64,000 nucleotides of DNA, from the NCBI RefSeq assembly GCF_009688965.1, contig NZ_AP021875.1, positions 5,394,001-5,458,000 on the forward strand, given 5' to 3'. A program made the position numbers and the translations under genes. Origin of the DNA: Desulfosarcina widdelii (GTDB taxonomy: Bacteria > Desulfobacterota > Desulfobacteria > Desulfobacterales > Desulfosarcinaceae). This document shows positions 25,243-33,941 of this stretch, piece after piece (position 1 is the stretch's first letter; each line of letters starts with the position of its first letter). Under the pieces are notes generated by a model. That model did no database searches. It had not been told where the DNA came from and saw only the letters and a program-made list of their open reading frames with translations.

Positions 25243-26832
25243 ATGATAAGATATCAAATACCTTTGATCGGTTTCTGCGTTTTCGCACTGCTGCTGAGCT
25301 GTGCGCCGAAGGGGAGGCCACCCAGGGACCATGATCATGGTGCGATACCATCGATGCCTCCCATGGCATCCATCACCAAAGACCACCGACCAGTCCCGGT
25401 TTTCGGTCCATCGAGTGAATATGCCGGCAGCCCGCTGGACGAGGTGGGGCATACCAGTTTTTACGGCGTCCATGAAGACCCGTCGAACCGGATCGCCCTG
25501 CTGAATAACGGCGATCAGTCCTTTGCCGCTCGCGTGCAACTGCTTGAAAGGGCAACGACGTCCATCCGCATCCAGGCGCTGGTATTTTGGGCCGACGAAT
25601 CGGGACTGTTTATTGCCGAGATCCTGAAACGAAAAAAGGCAGCCGGTGTCGACGTCCGTGTGATCGTCGATGCGGCCTCGAATCTGGGGCTGCAGACCCA
25701 GTGGATGTATTTCGATTTGAAGCAGCACGGCATCGAGGTTCAGGGATACGAGTCGCTGTACCTGGAGTGGATCAACGAAATGCCCGTCCCGTTCCTCTCC
25801 CCGTCAAAAGATCCCGAGGCGCCGAACCACCGCTATCACGAAAAAATGTGGATCGTGGATGGAGAAACCGAGCATGCCATCGCCGTTGTCGGCGGGTTGA
25901 ACATCGCCAACGCCTACTTTCGGGTGGACCCTTCGGATCCCGATCAGAACTGGCGGGATCAGGATATCGTCGTCAAAGGGGGCATCGTTTCAGACATGGT
26001 GACGGCCTTCGACCGCAATTTCGATCACTTTGTCGCCATCAAACAAAGTCGGGGAGGGCTCAACACCGATCTGTACTGGCAGTCGACACGGAAATTCCTG
26101 GACGAGGTCGGCAAGCTGAGAATTTCATATACGACCGATCCGGAACGGGTCGAACGGGTCAAGCGCATGGCCCGGGTCAAACCCGACCTGGCCTTTGTAC
26201 CTGTACGCAGCCGGTTTTTTCATAACCGGCCCCGACTGGGCGAATCATACATCCGGCAGGCCTATGAAAAGCTCTTCGACCATGCCAGACAGGAGATTAT
26301 CGTCTGCAACGCCTACTTCATCCCTTCGGCCGGGTTTATCGAAACGATCAGGAAAGCGGCGGCGCGAGGGGTTCGTGTGACGATTCTGACCAACAGCCCC
26401 GAAACCAACGATCTGCCGGAGATGACCATGGTCGGACGCAGTTACTATAAAGCCATCCTGGCAATCAACGAGGAGATGCCAGCCCGGCAAGCCGGCGGCA
26501 GCGTGCAGATTTGGGAATGGCAGGGCCGGCGGTACGACCGCGACCGGCAAACCGAGGGTACCATTCATGCGAAATACGCCGTCTTCGACCGGCGTTATGC
26601 CCTGGTGGGATCCTACAACCTGGACCCCCGCAGCGAAAAGCTCAACAGTGAGACCGCCGTGGTTTTCGAAAGCGTCAGATTGTCCACCGAATTGGCCCGC
26701 CTTTTTTATCTGCACGATCTGGCTTACAGCCGGCCGATCACCCCGGAGGATGCCGCTGAATTCAACGATCCCAGCGATGCGTTTTACAAATTGAGAAAAG
26801 AGTTCGGAGGCCTATTTGAACCGCTGCTTTAG
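25243..26832 (+). CDS. Phospholipase D-like lipoprotein with two HKD motifs
   Basis: 529 residues from ATG 25243. The N-terminus IGFCVFALLLSC is a lipoprotein signal. Two complete HxK(x4)D motifs are present: HEKMWIVD followed by AVVGGLN, and HAKYAVFD followed by LVGSYNLDPRSEKLN. Two motifs in one chain make a full active site, as in cardiolipin synthases and bacterial phospholipases D. The enzyme should hydrolyse or transfer phosphodiester headgroups of lipids on the periplasmic side. Its 3' end overlaps the lipase gene by 17 bases. Confidence 0.88.
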   Translation: MIRYQIPLIGFCVFALLLSCAPKGRPPRDHDHGAIPSMPPMASITKDHRPVPVFGPSSEYAGSPLDEVGHTSFYGVHEDPSNRIALLNNGDQSFAARVQLLERATTSIRIQALVFWADESGLFIAEILKRKKAAGVDVRVIVDAASNLGLQTQWMYFDLKQHGIEVQGYESLYLEWINEMPVPFLSPSKDPEAPNHRYHEKMWIVDGETEHAIAVVGGLNIANAYFRVDPSDPDQNWRDQDIVVKGGIVSDMVTAFDRNFDHFVAIKQSRGGLNTDLYWQSTRKFLDEVGKLRISYTTDPERVERVKRMARVKPDLAFVPVRSRFFHNRPRLGESYIRQAYEKLFDHARQEIIVCNAYFIPSAGFIETIRKAAARGVRVTILTNSPETNDLPEMTMVGRSYYKAILAINEEMPARQAGGSVQIWEWQGRRYDRDRQTEGTIHAKYAVFDRRYALVGSYNLDPRSEKLNSETAVVFESVRLSTELARLFYLHDLAYSRPITPEDAAEFNDPSDAFYKLRKEFGGLFEPLL

Positions 26833-27871
26833 CTTACAACACTTCTCGGCAGCGCTGCTTTTTGCCGTGGGAATCTCGTTTTTCGGGCTGCCGGCCCGGG
26901 GCTCCGAAACCGCTGCGGTCTGCACAAAAGCGATTCCCGAGATCACTTTCAGCAACTTCTCACCTCCTTTCAAGGATTACGACTATTTTCAGAATCGCCG
27001 AACCTTTCCTTTTGCCTTCAATGCTACGTCGTTCAGCCTGCTCAATGCATGGTGGCTGGCCGAAGCGTCCATGCTGGTCTATGCGGATGAAACCTATGTT
27101 CGCCGACGCTTTGCAAGGGCCGGGTTGTTCCATCTCCGATTTTTCAACCGTTCCAGCACCCAGTGCTTTGTCGCTTCCAACGACCGGTTTGCGATCATCG
27201 CCTTTCGCGGCAGCGAGATATGGAAGCGGGGCGAACCGTTCGATCCACGCCGGATATTCGCCGATTTTACGACCGATATCGATTTGCAGCGGACCGAATG
27301 GTATCGTGGGGGCAGGGTTCATCGTGGCTTCAAGACGGCCCTTGATTTGGTCTGGGATGAACTGAAATCAGAAGTCGAAACACTTCAGGCCCGGGGCTTG
27401 AAACTATGGATTACCGGGCACAGTCTGGGTGCGGCCCTGGCCGTCCTTGCCGGTGATCGGCTGCCGGATGTTCAAGGCGTGTATACCTTCGGATCGCCCA
27501 GGGTGGGCGATGATCAATTTCAGGCGGTGTTCAGGCCCAGAACATACAGGATTGTCAACTACCGTGACATCGTTACCCGCGTACCGCCGAAAGGGTTGTT
27601 CCGTCACGTCGGCGAACGGATCTCCATCGATGCACAAGGACGGGTGCTTTATCATTGCAACACCTTTGAAAACCAACCGGACCCCATTTTGACGGATGAT
27701 ACCGAAATCGATGAGCCGTGCCGGGAGCACACGGCAAGCCATGCGACGAACCTGATCCCGCGTTCCATCCGCGACCACGTACCCCTGCTTTATGCGATCT
27801 ACCTCTGGAATGAGTTGGCGGTACGCCGAGACGTAACGGGCAATTCATTTACAAAACCGATGAGGAGGTGA
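26816..27871 (+). CDS. Secreted class 3 lipase
   Basis: 351 residues starting at TTG 26816, with GGAGG about eight bases upstream inside the phospholipase gene. A signal peptide runs to about PARGSE. The nucleophile elbow is GHSLGAALA; FIIAFRGSE-type sequence (IIAFRGSE) precedes it and FGSPRVGDDQF with YRIVNYRDIVTRVPP follows, giving the Asp of the triad as in class 3 lipases (PF01764). It likely hydrolyses acylglycerols or lysophospholipids in the periplasm. Translationally coupled with the phospholipase D-like lipoprotein, which suggests stepwise lipid breakdown. Confidence 0.87.
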   Translation: MNRCFSLQHFSAALLFAVGISFFGLPARGSETAAVCTKAIPEITFSNFSPPFKDYDYFQNRRTFPFAFNATSFSLLNAWWLAEASMLVYADETYVRRRFARAGLFHLRFFNRSSTQCFVASNDRFAIIAFRGSEIWKRGEPFDPRRIFADFTTDIDLQRTEWYRGGRVHRGFKTALDLVWDELKSEVETLQARGLKLWITGHSLGAALAVLAGDRLPDVQGVYTFGSPRVGDDQFQAVFRPRTYRIVNYRDIVTRVPPKGLFRHVGERISIDAQGRVLYHCNTFENQPDPILTDDTEIDEPCREHTASHATNLIPRSIRDHVPLLYAIYLWNELAVRRDVTGNSFTKPMRR

Positions 27872-27873
27872 AA

Positions 27874-29319
27874 ATGGAGACCAGGCACAAGGTATTGATC
27901 ATGCGGTGCGATGGATATGACCCCGATGTCATCGGCGGGATCATAAAAGAGGGAATGGAAGAACTCGGTGTGGTGCCCACCGGAAAGGTTCTGTTGAAAC
28001 CGAATGTGGTCATTGCCCATCCGCAGCTGTTTCCCCACGCTTTCACACGAAAGGAATTTTTGGATGGCGCCATATGGGCGTCGAAGGCCAGAGCTGAAAA
28101 TGCCAGGGAAATCGCCGTGGGAGAACGTTGCGGCATCACGCTGCCCACACGTTGGGCGTTCAAGAATGCGGGCTACCCGGAAGTATTGAAGAAGCATCGA
28201 ACCAAGGCCTACTATTTCGATGAAGTGAAGCAGGTTCCTGTGAATTTGAAAAGCGGAGCTGCGCTGAGAAACACCATGTTTTTTCCCAAGCCCATCGCAG
28301 AAACGGATTTTTTGATCAATCTGCCCAAGTTCAAGGCCCACCCGTGGTGCCGCCTGACGCTGAGTCTGAAAAATTTTATCGGCATTCAGGACGACCGACA
28401 CCGGCTGGTCGATCACAACGTTTTCCTCGAACATAAAATTGCAGACCTGCAGGAGGCGGTTCAACCCAAATTCATCGCCATTGACGCCATCACCGCCGGA
28501 CAGAAAATGATGCTGACACCGACGCCTTTCCACATGGGCGCCATTGTTATGGGCACCAATTCATGTGCGGTGGATACCGTGGGCTGCCATATGGTTCACG
28601 TCGATCCCGAAGATCTGATCCATCTCAAACACGCTTCGACCAGGGGGCTCGGCCCCATGAATATCGATGAAATCGAAGTTTCCGGCGATTTCCCGTTGGA
28701 AGAAGTCCGCGAGCGAACGACGAATTTCGAGTTCTGCCTGGAGACCATCGACAAGTATTTTTCCGACGGAACGAATTTGCGATGCACGGTGGGAAAGTTT
28801 CCCGAAAAACATTCTTCCGACTATTGCTGGGGAGGGTGCCCGGGCGCCTTGCAGGAGGCGATGCACCTGTTCGATGCCTTTCATCCGGAGGCAAGGCAGA
28901 CAATAAAGAAGGTCCATTATGTTGTCGGCAGAGTCCAAGGCCCTATTGCATTCGAAAAGGATGAGAAAATCCTGTTCGCCGGGAACTGCACCAGCTGGAA
29001 AGGGGAGATCAACGGCAAGGAAGTGACGATAAATAGCAGCTACAAACCCCCGCGCGCGGTTGACGAAAGAAAAACCAAAACCAACGACATGCTGGTAAAG
29101 ACTCTGGCAACCCTATGGAGCTGTTTTCGACAGAGAAAATCGGATTACGTTCACGCCAAAGGATGTCCCGTGTCCGTCGGCGATCATGTTCACTATCTTT
29201 CGATGCTCGGCAAATTGAAAAACGTCAATTTCGATCCCAGGATCGTTGTTTCGTTGAATATCGATTACTGGAAAATGAGATTTTATCGGGCGGTCAATCG
29301 CTGGTTGACGGATGAATAA
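27874..29319 (+). CDS. DUF362-domain protein
   Basis: 481 residues from ATG 27874, preceded by GAGGAGG at ideal spacing; a GTG two codons earlier is possible. DUF362 motifs are VLLKPNVV near the start, NLPKFKAHPWCRLTLSLKNFIG in pieces around 145-170 and the later DAITAG and DTVGCHM. The usual C-terminal ferredoxin motif of some DUF362 proteins is absent; cysteines occur in CWGGCPGA and GNCTSW instead. The function of the family is unknown. It overlaps the end of the lipase gene region and closes the five-gene cluster. Confidence 0.82.
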   Translation: METRHKVLIMRCDGYDPDVIGGIIKEGMEELGVVPTGKVLLKPNVVIAHPQLFPHAFTRKEFLDGAIWASKARAENAREIAVGERCGITLPTRWAFKNAGYPEVLKKHRTKAYYFDEVKQVPVNLKSGAALRNTMFFPKPIAETDFLINLPKFKAHPWCRLTLSLKNFIGIQDDRHRLVDHNVFLEHKIADLQEAVQPKFIAIDAITAGQKMMLTPTPFHMGAIVMGTNSCAVDTVGCHMVHVDPEDLIHLKHASTRGLGPMNIDEIEVSGDFPLEEVRERTTNFEFCLETIDKYFSDGTNLRCTVGKFPEKHSSDYCWGGCPGALQEAMHLFDAFHPEARQTIKKVHYVVGRVQGPIAFEKDEKILFAGNCTSWKGEINGKEVTINSSYKPPRAVDERKTKTNDMLVKTLATLWSCFRQRKSDYVHAKGCPVSVGDHVHYLSMLGKLKNVNFDPRIVVSLNIDYWKMRFYRAVNRWLTDE

Positions 29320-29377
29320 AGGGTGAACAGAGGATGTTGCAAAAATTCGTTGGTTGGAGAAAGACAGTCCGCTAACA

Positions 29378-30487
29378 TTAGATGTCGGTCTCCGCTTGAA
29401 TACAATTTCCTCCTCTACCTTTTGCTGCATACAAAGCCTGGTCAGCGCGGGATAGAACCGTTTCGATTTTTTCTTTGTTCCGGAATTGCGCCACACCACC
29501 GGATACGGTTACCGTCAAGTCCGATGCCACATCAATGAACCGGAGCGCTTCAATGGCCCTGCGGATTCGATTGGCCGCTATGGTTGCGCGTTTAAGGTTG
29601 ACGCCATTGGCCAGGAGGACAAATTCTTCTCCTCCAAAACGGGCAAACAGGTCAGAATCGCGCAGTTGTGACTGAACCTCGGATGAAAAACGTTTGAGTA
29701 CGACATCGCCGACGTGGTGGCCCATCCTGTCATTGATGCTTTTGAAGCGGTCCAAGTCGAAAAAGCAAACACAAAAACCGTTGCCGCCACGATCGGCGAC
29801 CGCCTTTTGCCTTCTAAGCATATGCATCATATGTCGTCTGTTGGTTAAACCGGTAAGCTCGTCCGTAATGGCCATATGTTCTATTTTTTCAATTGCCGTT
29901 GCGAGCTCTGCATTGCGCTGGTACAATTTTCTTCTAAGCAGGCTTATCTGATTGCTCACAAAAGAGAATGCAACGATAACCAAAACAAAAACAAGAGCGA
30001 CGACGTATTCATCTTCAATCTTAAATTGGCTTGGGTATAGCTGACAAAGCGTGAAAATGACGGCAATATATCCCAAGATCATTACCGCTGCCGTGGCCCT
30101 GTATTGATTGGGGGTCATGCTGAACGCCCCGTATAAAAGGATGATGGGAAAATACATCAACATGAGGGCGCGGAAATGATCCATAAAAAAAACGGTGATC
30201 AACAGCGTAAAGATAGACCAATTTACCATCTCCCGGGTCATGCTGGGATCCGATAAGCGCCGATTGACGCCCAGGCGAATCAATACTGGAATCGTCAGGT
30301 GACCCACCCACAAAAAAATCATCAAGAAAGCGAATTCCTGGAACTCGAGCCTGAACCCCCCTGAAAAAAACAAAATAACGGATACCAGCGATTGACTCGC
30401 GCCCCCTCCCAGGGCCTGGAGCGCCCGCTTCATGCGGATCCGCTGTTTCACGTCATCTTTTGGAATCAGCTTGTCGAACAATACCAT
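29378..30487 (-). CDS. Membrane-bound diguanylate cyclase
   Basis: 369 residues. Six hydrophobic segments fill the first 185 residues, then a short helix leads to the GGDEF domain. The active-site loop is GGEEF, and RDSD lies five residues before it, an intact inhibitory I-site (RxxD). MAITDELTGLTNRR and FFDLDRFKSIND are also present, so it should make c-di-GMP from two GTP and show product inhibition. The membrane part resembles no sensor domain I know. It stands alone; the PilZ protein at 6.2 kb and the EPS genes are possible downstream targets of c-di-GMP. Confidence 0.92.
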   Translation of the reverse strand: MVLFDKLIPKDDVKQRIRMKRALQALGGGASQSLVSVILFFSGGFRLEFQEFAFLMIFLWVGHLTIPVLIRLGVNRRLSDPSMTREMVNWSIFTLLITVFFMDHFRALMLMYFPIILLYGAFSMTPNQYRATAAVMILGYIAVIFTLCQLYPSQFKIEDEYVVALVFVLVIVAFSFVSNQISLLRRKLYQRNAELATAIEKIEHMAITDELTGLTNRRHMMHMLRRQKAVADRGGNGFCVCFFDLDRFKSINDRMGHHVGDVVLKRFSSEVQSQLRDSDLFARFGGEEFVLLANGVNLKRATIAANRIRRAIEALRFIDVASDLTVTVSGGVAQFRNKEKIETVLSRADQALYAAKGRGGNCIQAETDI

Positions 30488-30903
30488 TTCTCCAAAACAA
30501 ATTTGTTCTCATTAATTCGGTCCAGGAAACCGGGTCCTCCGGGCCAGGTCAGAGGTAATTGGCTCCGCCGTAATCGTCGTGTAGGAATCCAGCATTCAGA
30601 ATAAGGCTTTCGCCTTCGGCTCATTCGATTTTTTCCAAAAGACGGAGCGAAGCGACATCAAAATCCTTCTGGCTCCTGAATTCTGTCTTCTGACGCCTAT
30701 TGTTTCTATTGATTGCAGCCATACCCCTGCCAGGGGGAACCCAAAACCGGGGCCTCCGGGTCCGGATATTTGCCCAGGTTTAAATCGAATATCGGTGAGA
30801 ACTCTTTTCAACTTTAGACAGATCCTAAAATAGAAACTGAATTTTGCACGAACCATAAGCATTCATATGCAATGAATCGGCATGTCGATATCGGCTTGTA
30901 TTA
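30488..30903. repeat. Non-coding region with imperfect repeats
   Basis: About 415 bases without a credible gene. The words AAACCGGGTCCTCCGGGCCA (near 30517) and AAACCGGGGCCTCCGGGTCC (near 30752) are imperfect direct copies about 235 bases apart. Between them lies low-complexity sequence with TTCTGGCTCCTGAATTCTG-type words. It looks like degenerate intergenic repeat material; an open frame at 30596-30862 on the minus strand has no protein-like composition. Confidence 0.4.
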
Positions 30904-31848
30904 CTAAAATCGTCCTTTCAAGGTTATGCCGACAAACGGCGCCGTGTCCGTTCCGGTTTCACCCAGATCGTTGCCGTCTTCATCGTCAATGCTGATTTTG
31001 CCATCTATACACGCCCCGCCGTTGATGTCGAGCCGATAGCTCTCGCCAAGCCGCCAACCGATGCGCAGGAAGGCCGCCCAGAACTCCACTTCTCCGATGC
31101 CGTCGGGCACGGCATTGCTGTCATCCAGACGAAAGCGGTAGGATCGAAACGCCCCTCCCACGCCCAGTTCCAAACGGTCGGTCGGGGTGTAAACCAGTTC
31201 CAGGCCGGCCGGACCGGCTATGCCGGCGCGGAAAGGATTGCTAACTTTGAAGCGGTCGTCGATCTTCCAGTCGATGGCCAGGAAAGGAAAGGCCTCCCAT
31301 TCATCCAGCCGATTGAATACCCCGGCGCCAACGCCGATCTTCAGGTTCGGCCCAACCGCATGCATTGCCGAAATAACCGCCCCGTAAGAAAGGGATTCAT
31401 CGGTTTCGGCCCCGGACGCACCGGCAAACTCCACGCTGGGGATAACCATCAGGCGCCATTGGTTGGCAGTGGTGTAGGCAATGGGCAGGCTGATACCCGG
31501 CCGGACAATCTCGTCCCACAGGTCGATCCCGGCCAGACCGTCGATTCCGGAGAAATCCCAGCGTTCGTAGTCGAAGCTCAATCCCAGGCCGACCGCCCAT
31601 TGCCGGTTGACAATCCGGGTCACGTCAAACCGAAAAAAATGGCGCTCGACATCGAATTCGCCACCGCTGTCCAGGTCGGTTTCGAACTGGTAGACAGGGG
31701 TATAGGAAAATGAAAAAGCGTATTTCGGAGGCGCCGGTCTGGCGGAACCGGCATCACCGGACTGGGCATGGGCGGAAGCAGTCATTGCCATGGCGGTGAG
31801 GATCGTCGATAGTCCCAATAGCACAAAAATCTGGCGAGGGCAGCGCAT
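30904..31848 (-). CDS. Outer-membrane beta-barrel protein (DUF6268-like)
   Basis: 314 residues with a signal peptide (LLGLSTILTAMAMTASAHAQ). The rest is built of alternating polar/hydrophobic strands with aromatic girdles and ends in GITLKGRF; a C-terminal Phe is the usual BAM recognition signal. The arrangement resembles DUF6268 barrels, whose role is unknown. A likely ribosome-binding site (AGGAGGAATAA) precedes the ATG at 31848. Single-gene unit. Confidence 0.8.
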   Translation of the reverse strand: MRCPRQIFVLLGLSTILTAMAMTASAHAQSGDAGSARPAPPKYAFSFSYTPVYQFETDLDSGGEFDVERHFFRFDVTRIVNRQWAVGLGLSFDYERWDFSGIDGLAGIDLWDEIVRPGISLPIAYTTANQWRLMVIPSVEFAGASGAETDESLSYGAVISAMHAVGPNLKIGVGAGVFNRLDEWEAFPFLAIDWKIDDRFKVSNPFRAGIAGPAGLELVYTPTDRLELGVGGAFRSYRFRLDDSNAVPDGIGEVEFWAAFLRIGWRLGESYRLDINGGACIDGKISIDDEDGNDLGETGTDTAPFVGITLKGRF

Positions 31849-32221
31849 TTATTCCTCCTGAGGCTGTGATGGGAAGTGCTCACCGAATCGTTCCGGTAAG
31901 GCAATTGGCCCATTACATTGCATGAAAAGCCCACGTTGTCACCAGATTTATGGGTTCTGTTGCGTCTTGCTGCGTACCTCTATATTTTTTTAACGACGGG
32001 CAGAGTTTACCCCGCCTTCCAAGCACACCGTCAGGATGGGCGCGAAGGGGAAACACGTGGCTGGGCCGGTTCGAATCCTCGGACCTGCAATCCTCTGCAA
32101 TCACCGTCCTGACGCGAGCAGGATCCCTTTGCCGTGTTGAAGACAATGGATTGCTTAATGAATCCGTTCATTGGAATTTTTTGGTCGGCGGCCATTCTTT
32201 TCTTTTTTTGGCGGTTTAGGA
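31849..32221. other. Intergenic region with an 11-bp inverted repeat
   Basis: About 370 bases. CGTCAGGATGG (near 32030) and CCGTCCTGACG (near 32104) can pair over 11 bases with one G-T pair, enclosing a segment with GGTTCGAATCC. This recalls a tRNA T-loop, but no cloverleaf can be drawn. CTGCAATC is repeated at 32090 and 32099. No gene or promoter was recognised. Confidence 0.35.
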
Positions 32222-32830
32222 TCACTTTTGAAGCCGGTGCGCAAGGATCCCGCCGATCATGGCCAGGCATTCCATATCCAGATAACCGGCCGCGTTTTTG
32301 CGCAGCAGCACGGTGCACTGGGCCGGGAAGTCCTCGTCGGCATCGTGAAAAATGAGAACGATCGGCACCCGGTGCAGGGCCTGGAATTCATAGGCCAGGT
32401 GGCAGGACACGTCCGTATCGAACGGTCGGCCGCCCAATGCCAGGCACGCCGCTTCAAGCTTGTCCAGGCGACCTGAAAAGGCCCTGGCAATGGGGATTTC
32501 AACCGTGTTTTTGAAGCCGCCAACATACGGTGCGGCATCCTTGAAGTCCTTGTAGGTAACCAGGGTGTGATCCGTTTGGGGCGTGTCCGGGCAAAGCAGC
32601 AGGTATTTGCAGACCAGTACGCTGGCTGCATGGCTGGGGGGCTCGTTGTTTTCATTGAAGATTCCGTCCTGGGTAACGGTGATGCTTTGATTGAACAGGG
32701 GAACCGTGAAACCATCTTGGGTTGCATCGATCCCCAATGTGTCGCTTAAACAGGCTCTGTCTTCCAGGGCCGCTACCTGCTGCAAATAATCCGCGATGAT
32801 TTTATCGAAAACCGGTGCGCGTTCTGTCAT
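32222..32830 (-). CDS. DUF3786 protein
   Basis: 202 residues, one DUF3786 domain and nothing else. Typical stretches are KYLLLCPDTPQTDHTLVTYK, CHLAYEFQALHRVPIVLIF and DADEDFPAQCTVL. The same domain forms the C-terminal part of the gene just upstream (32846-33655), 15 bases away, so the pair arose by duplication and is co-transcribed. AGGAGG precedes ATG 32830. DUF3786 is known mainly from anaerobes with corrinoid or CO-dehydrogenase chemistry; its biochemical role is not established. Confidence 0.82.
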   Translation of the reverse strand: MTERAPVFDKIIADYLQQVAALEDRACLSDTLGIDATQDGFTVPLFNQSITVTQDGIFNENNEPPSHAASVLVCKYLLLCPDTPQTDHTLVTYKDFKDAAPYVGGFKNTVEIPIARAFSGRLDKLEAACLALGGRPFDTDVSCHLAYEFQALHRVPIVLIFHDADEDFPAQCTVLLRKNAAGYLDMECLAMIGGILAHRLQK

Positions 32831-32845
32831 TTTTTCCTCCGTTCG

Positions 32846-33655
32846 TTATGCACTTACCCCATGGCGTAACGCCAGTTTCTCAAACATCCGCGTAATGCCA
32901 GCACCCAGGGCATACAGGCCGTCGATGCCCAGATTCTCCTCGGCGGTGGCGTCAAAAAACAGATTCAGATTGGATTTCATACCGTCCTCCGCATGCCAGT
33001 AGCAGACCAGCAGCGGGATCAGGGGCAGGGGATAGAGCACCAGGGCAACGTCCGATTGAAACTGGTTTCCGGCGGGTTGGCCGTTGAACAGGTCCACCAG
33101 ATCGCTGAAAAGCTCTGGGTAGGCATCGGCCACTTTTTTCATGGGTTTTTCGCAGCGCTGGCCGAACAACCGATACCAATCCCCGCCGCTGGGCAGTTCG
33201 CGCAGCGGCACCCATTTTCCCGTGACAGGTACGCCCTTGCAGCAAAGGATATAATTCAGGACCGGGGCCGTTACCCAGGGGTTGGCATGGATGTCCGTAT
33301 ACACCGTTCCGGCGTCATCCACGCCGAAGTCCTTGCCCATTACCTTTAGAACGAGCTTTTTACCGTCATATACCGCGCCGATGCGACTGGCTGCATCGCT
33401 GAAATCGACCTGGCTCAACCGGGCCTTTAATTCAGCGAGTTGATTTTCGGTTTCCTGCGCATTGTTGGCTCGTTTCTGGGTCTGACTTTCATACTGATCG
33501 GCAATTTCCGGGGGAAGCTGGGGGCAGTCGGACAGCGGCCGCCGGCCACCGAATACGGCGGCGGCAAAGGCCATGCACGTTTTTTCGTTGCATTTCCGGC
33601 AATTGGATTTTTCAAGCAGTTTGAATACATCCATGAGCGTCTTGAACTGGGACAT
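32846..33655 (-). CDS. Fe-S domain plus DUF3786 protein
   Basis: 269 residues from ATG 33655, which has AAGGAGGT upstream. Residues 10-50 form an Fe-S domain of the kind at the N-terminus of the corrinoid Fe-S protein and RnfB: Cys19, 22, 27 and 44 in C-x2-C-x4-C-x16-C spacing, with CMAFAAAVF between. A short helical linker leads to a DUF3786 domain (GKKLVLKVMGKDFGVDD to KSNLNLFFDATAEENLG). It should bind one [4Fe-4S] cluster in the cytoplasm. It is divergent from a LuxR-type regulator that carries the same Fe-S domain, which suggests a shared redox signal or a regulator-target relation. Confidence 0.82.
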   Translation of the reverse strand: MSQFKTLMDVFKLLEKSNCRKCNEKTCMAFAAAVFGGRRPLSDCPQLPPEIADQYESQTQKRANNAQETENQLAELKARLSQVDFSDAASRIGAVYDGKKLVLKVMGKDFGVDDAGTVYTDIHANPWVTAPVLNYILCCKGVPVTGKWVPLRELPSGGDWYRLFGQRCEKPMKKVADAYPELFSDLVDLFNGQPAGNQFQSDVALVLYPLPLIPLLVCYWHAEDGMKSNLNLFFDATAEENLGIDGLYALGAGITRMFEKLALRHGVSA

Positions 33656-33706
33656 GGGGACCTCCTTGGGTTGCATTGATCGATGCTGGCGAGCATACAA
33701 AAGAAA

Positions 33707-33826
33707 GGGGGACGTGAAATCCCCCATTTGGGCGATCAAGTGCTTTTTTGGGGGGATTTTTATCGTCAACCTTGTCAGGCAAGCGATAAACTATCAGACA
33801 TGTCATTCCCGCGAAGGTGGGAATCC
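33707..33826. repeat. Hairpins and REP-like repeat between the divergent Fe-S genes
   Basis: AAATCCCCC (33717-33725) can pair with GGGGGATTT (near 33751-33759) and, alternatively, GGGGGA (33707-33712) with TCCCCC. TGTCATTCCCGCGAAGGTGGGAATCC (33801-33826 in part) matches the hairpin at 12068-12090. The full gap is 33656-33941; no clear promoter was found for either gene. Confidence 0.45.
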
Positions 33827-33941
33827 ATTCATCTCCATTCGTTGTGAATGTTGTCGGGCCTTGATCCAGCATCCAATAGATGCCCGTATCGCTCCCAAAA
33901 GCCTTTACATTTCAAGGAGGGAAAGATAGGAAAAATGAATA

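Noticed and set aside
30596-30862. Protein-coding gene on the minus strand (88 codons)
   Set aside because: Composition follows the intergenic repeats, there is no ribosome-binding site and no recognisable domain.
32030-32114. Possible tRNA or tRNA remnant (GGTTCGAATCC T-loop-like word)
   Set aside because: The flanking stem bases do not pair, no anticodon or D arm can be drawn, and the 11-bp outer repeat does not fit an acceptor stem.
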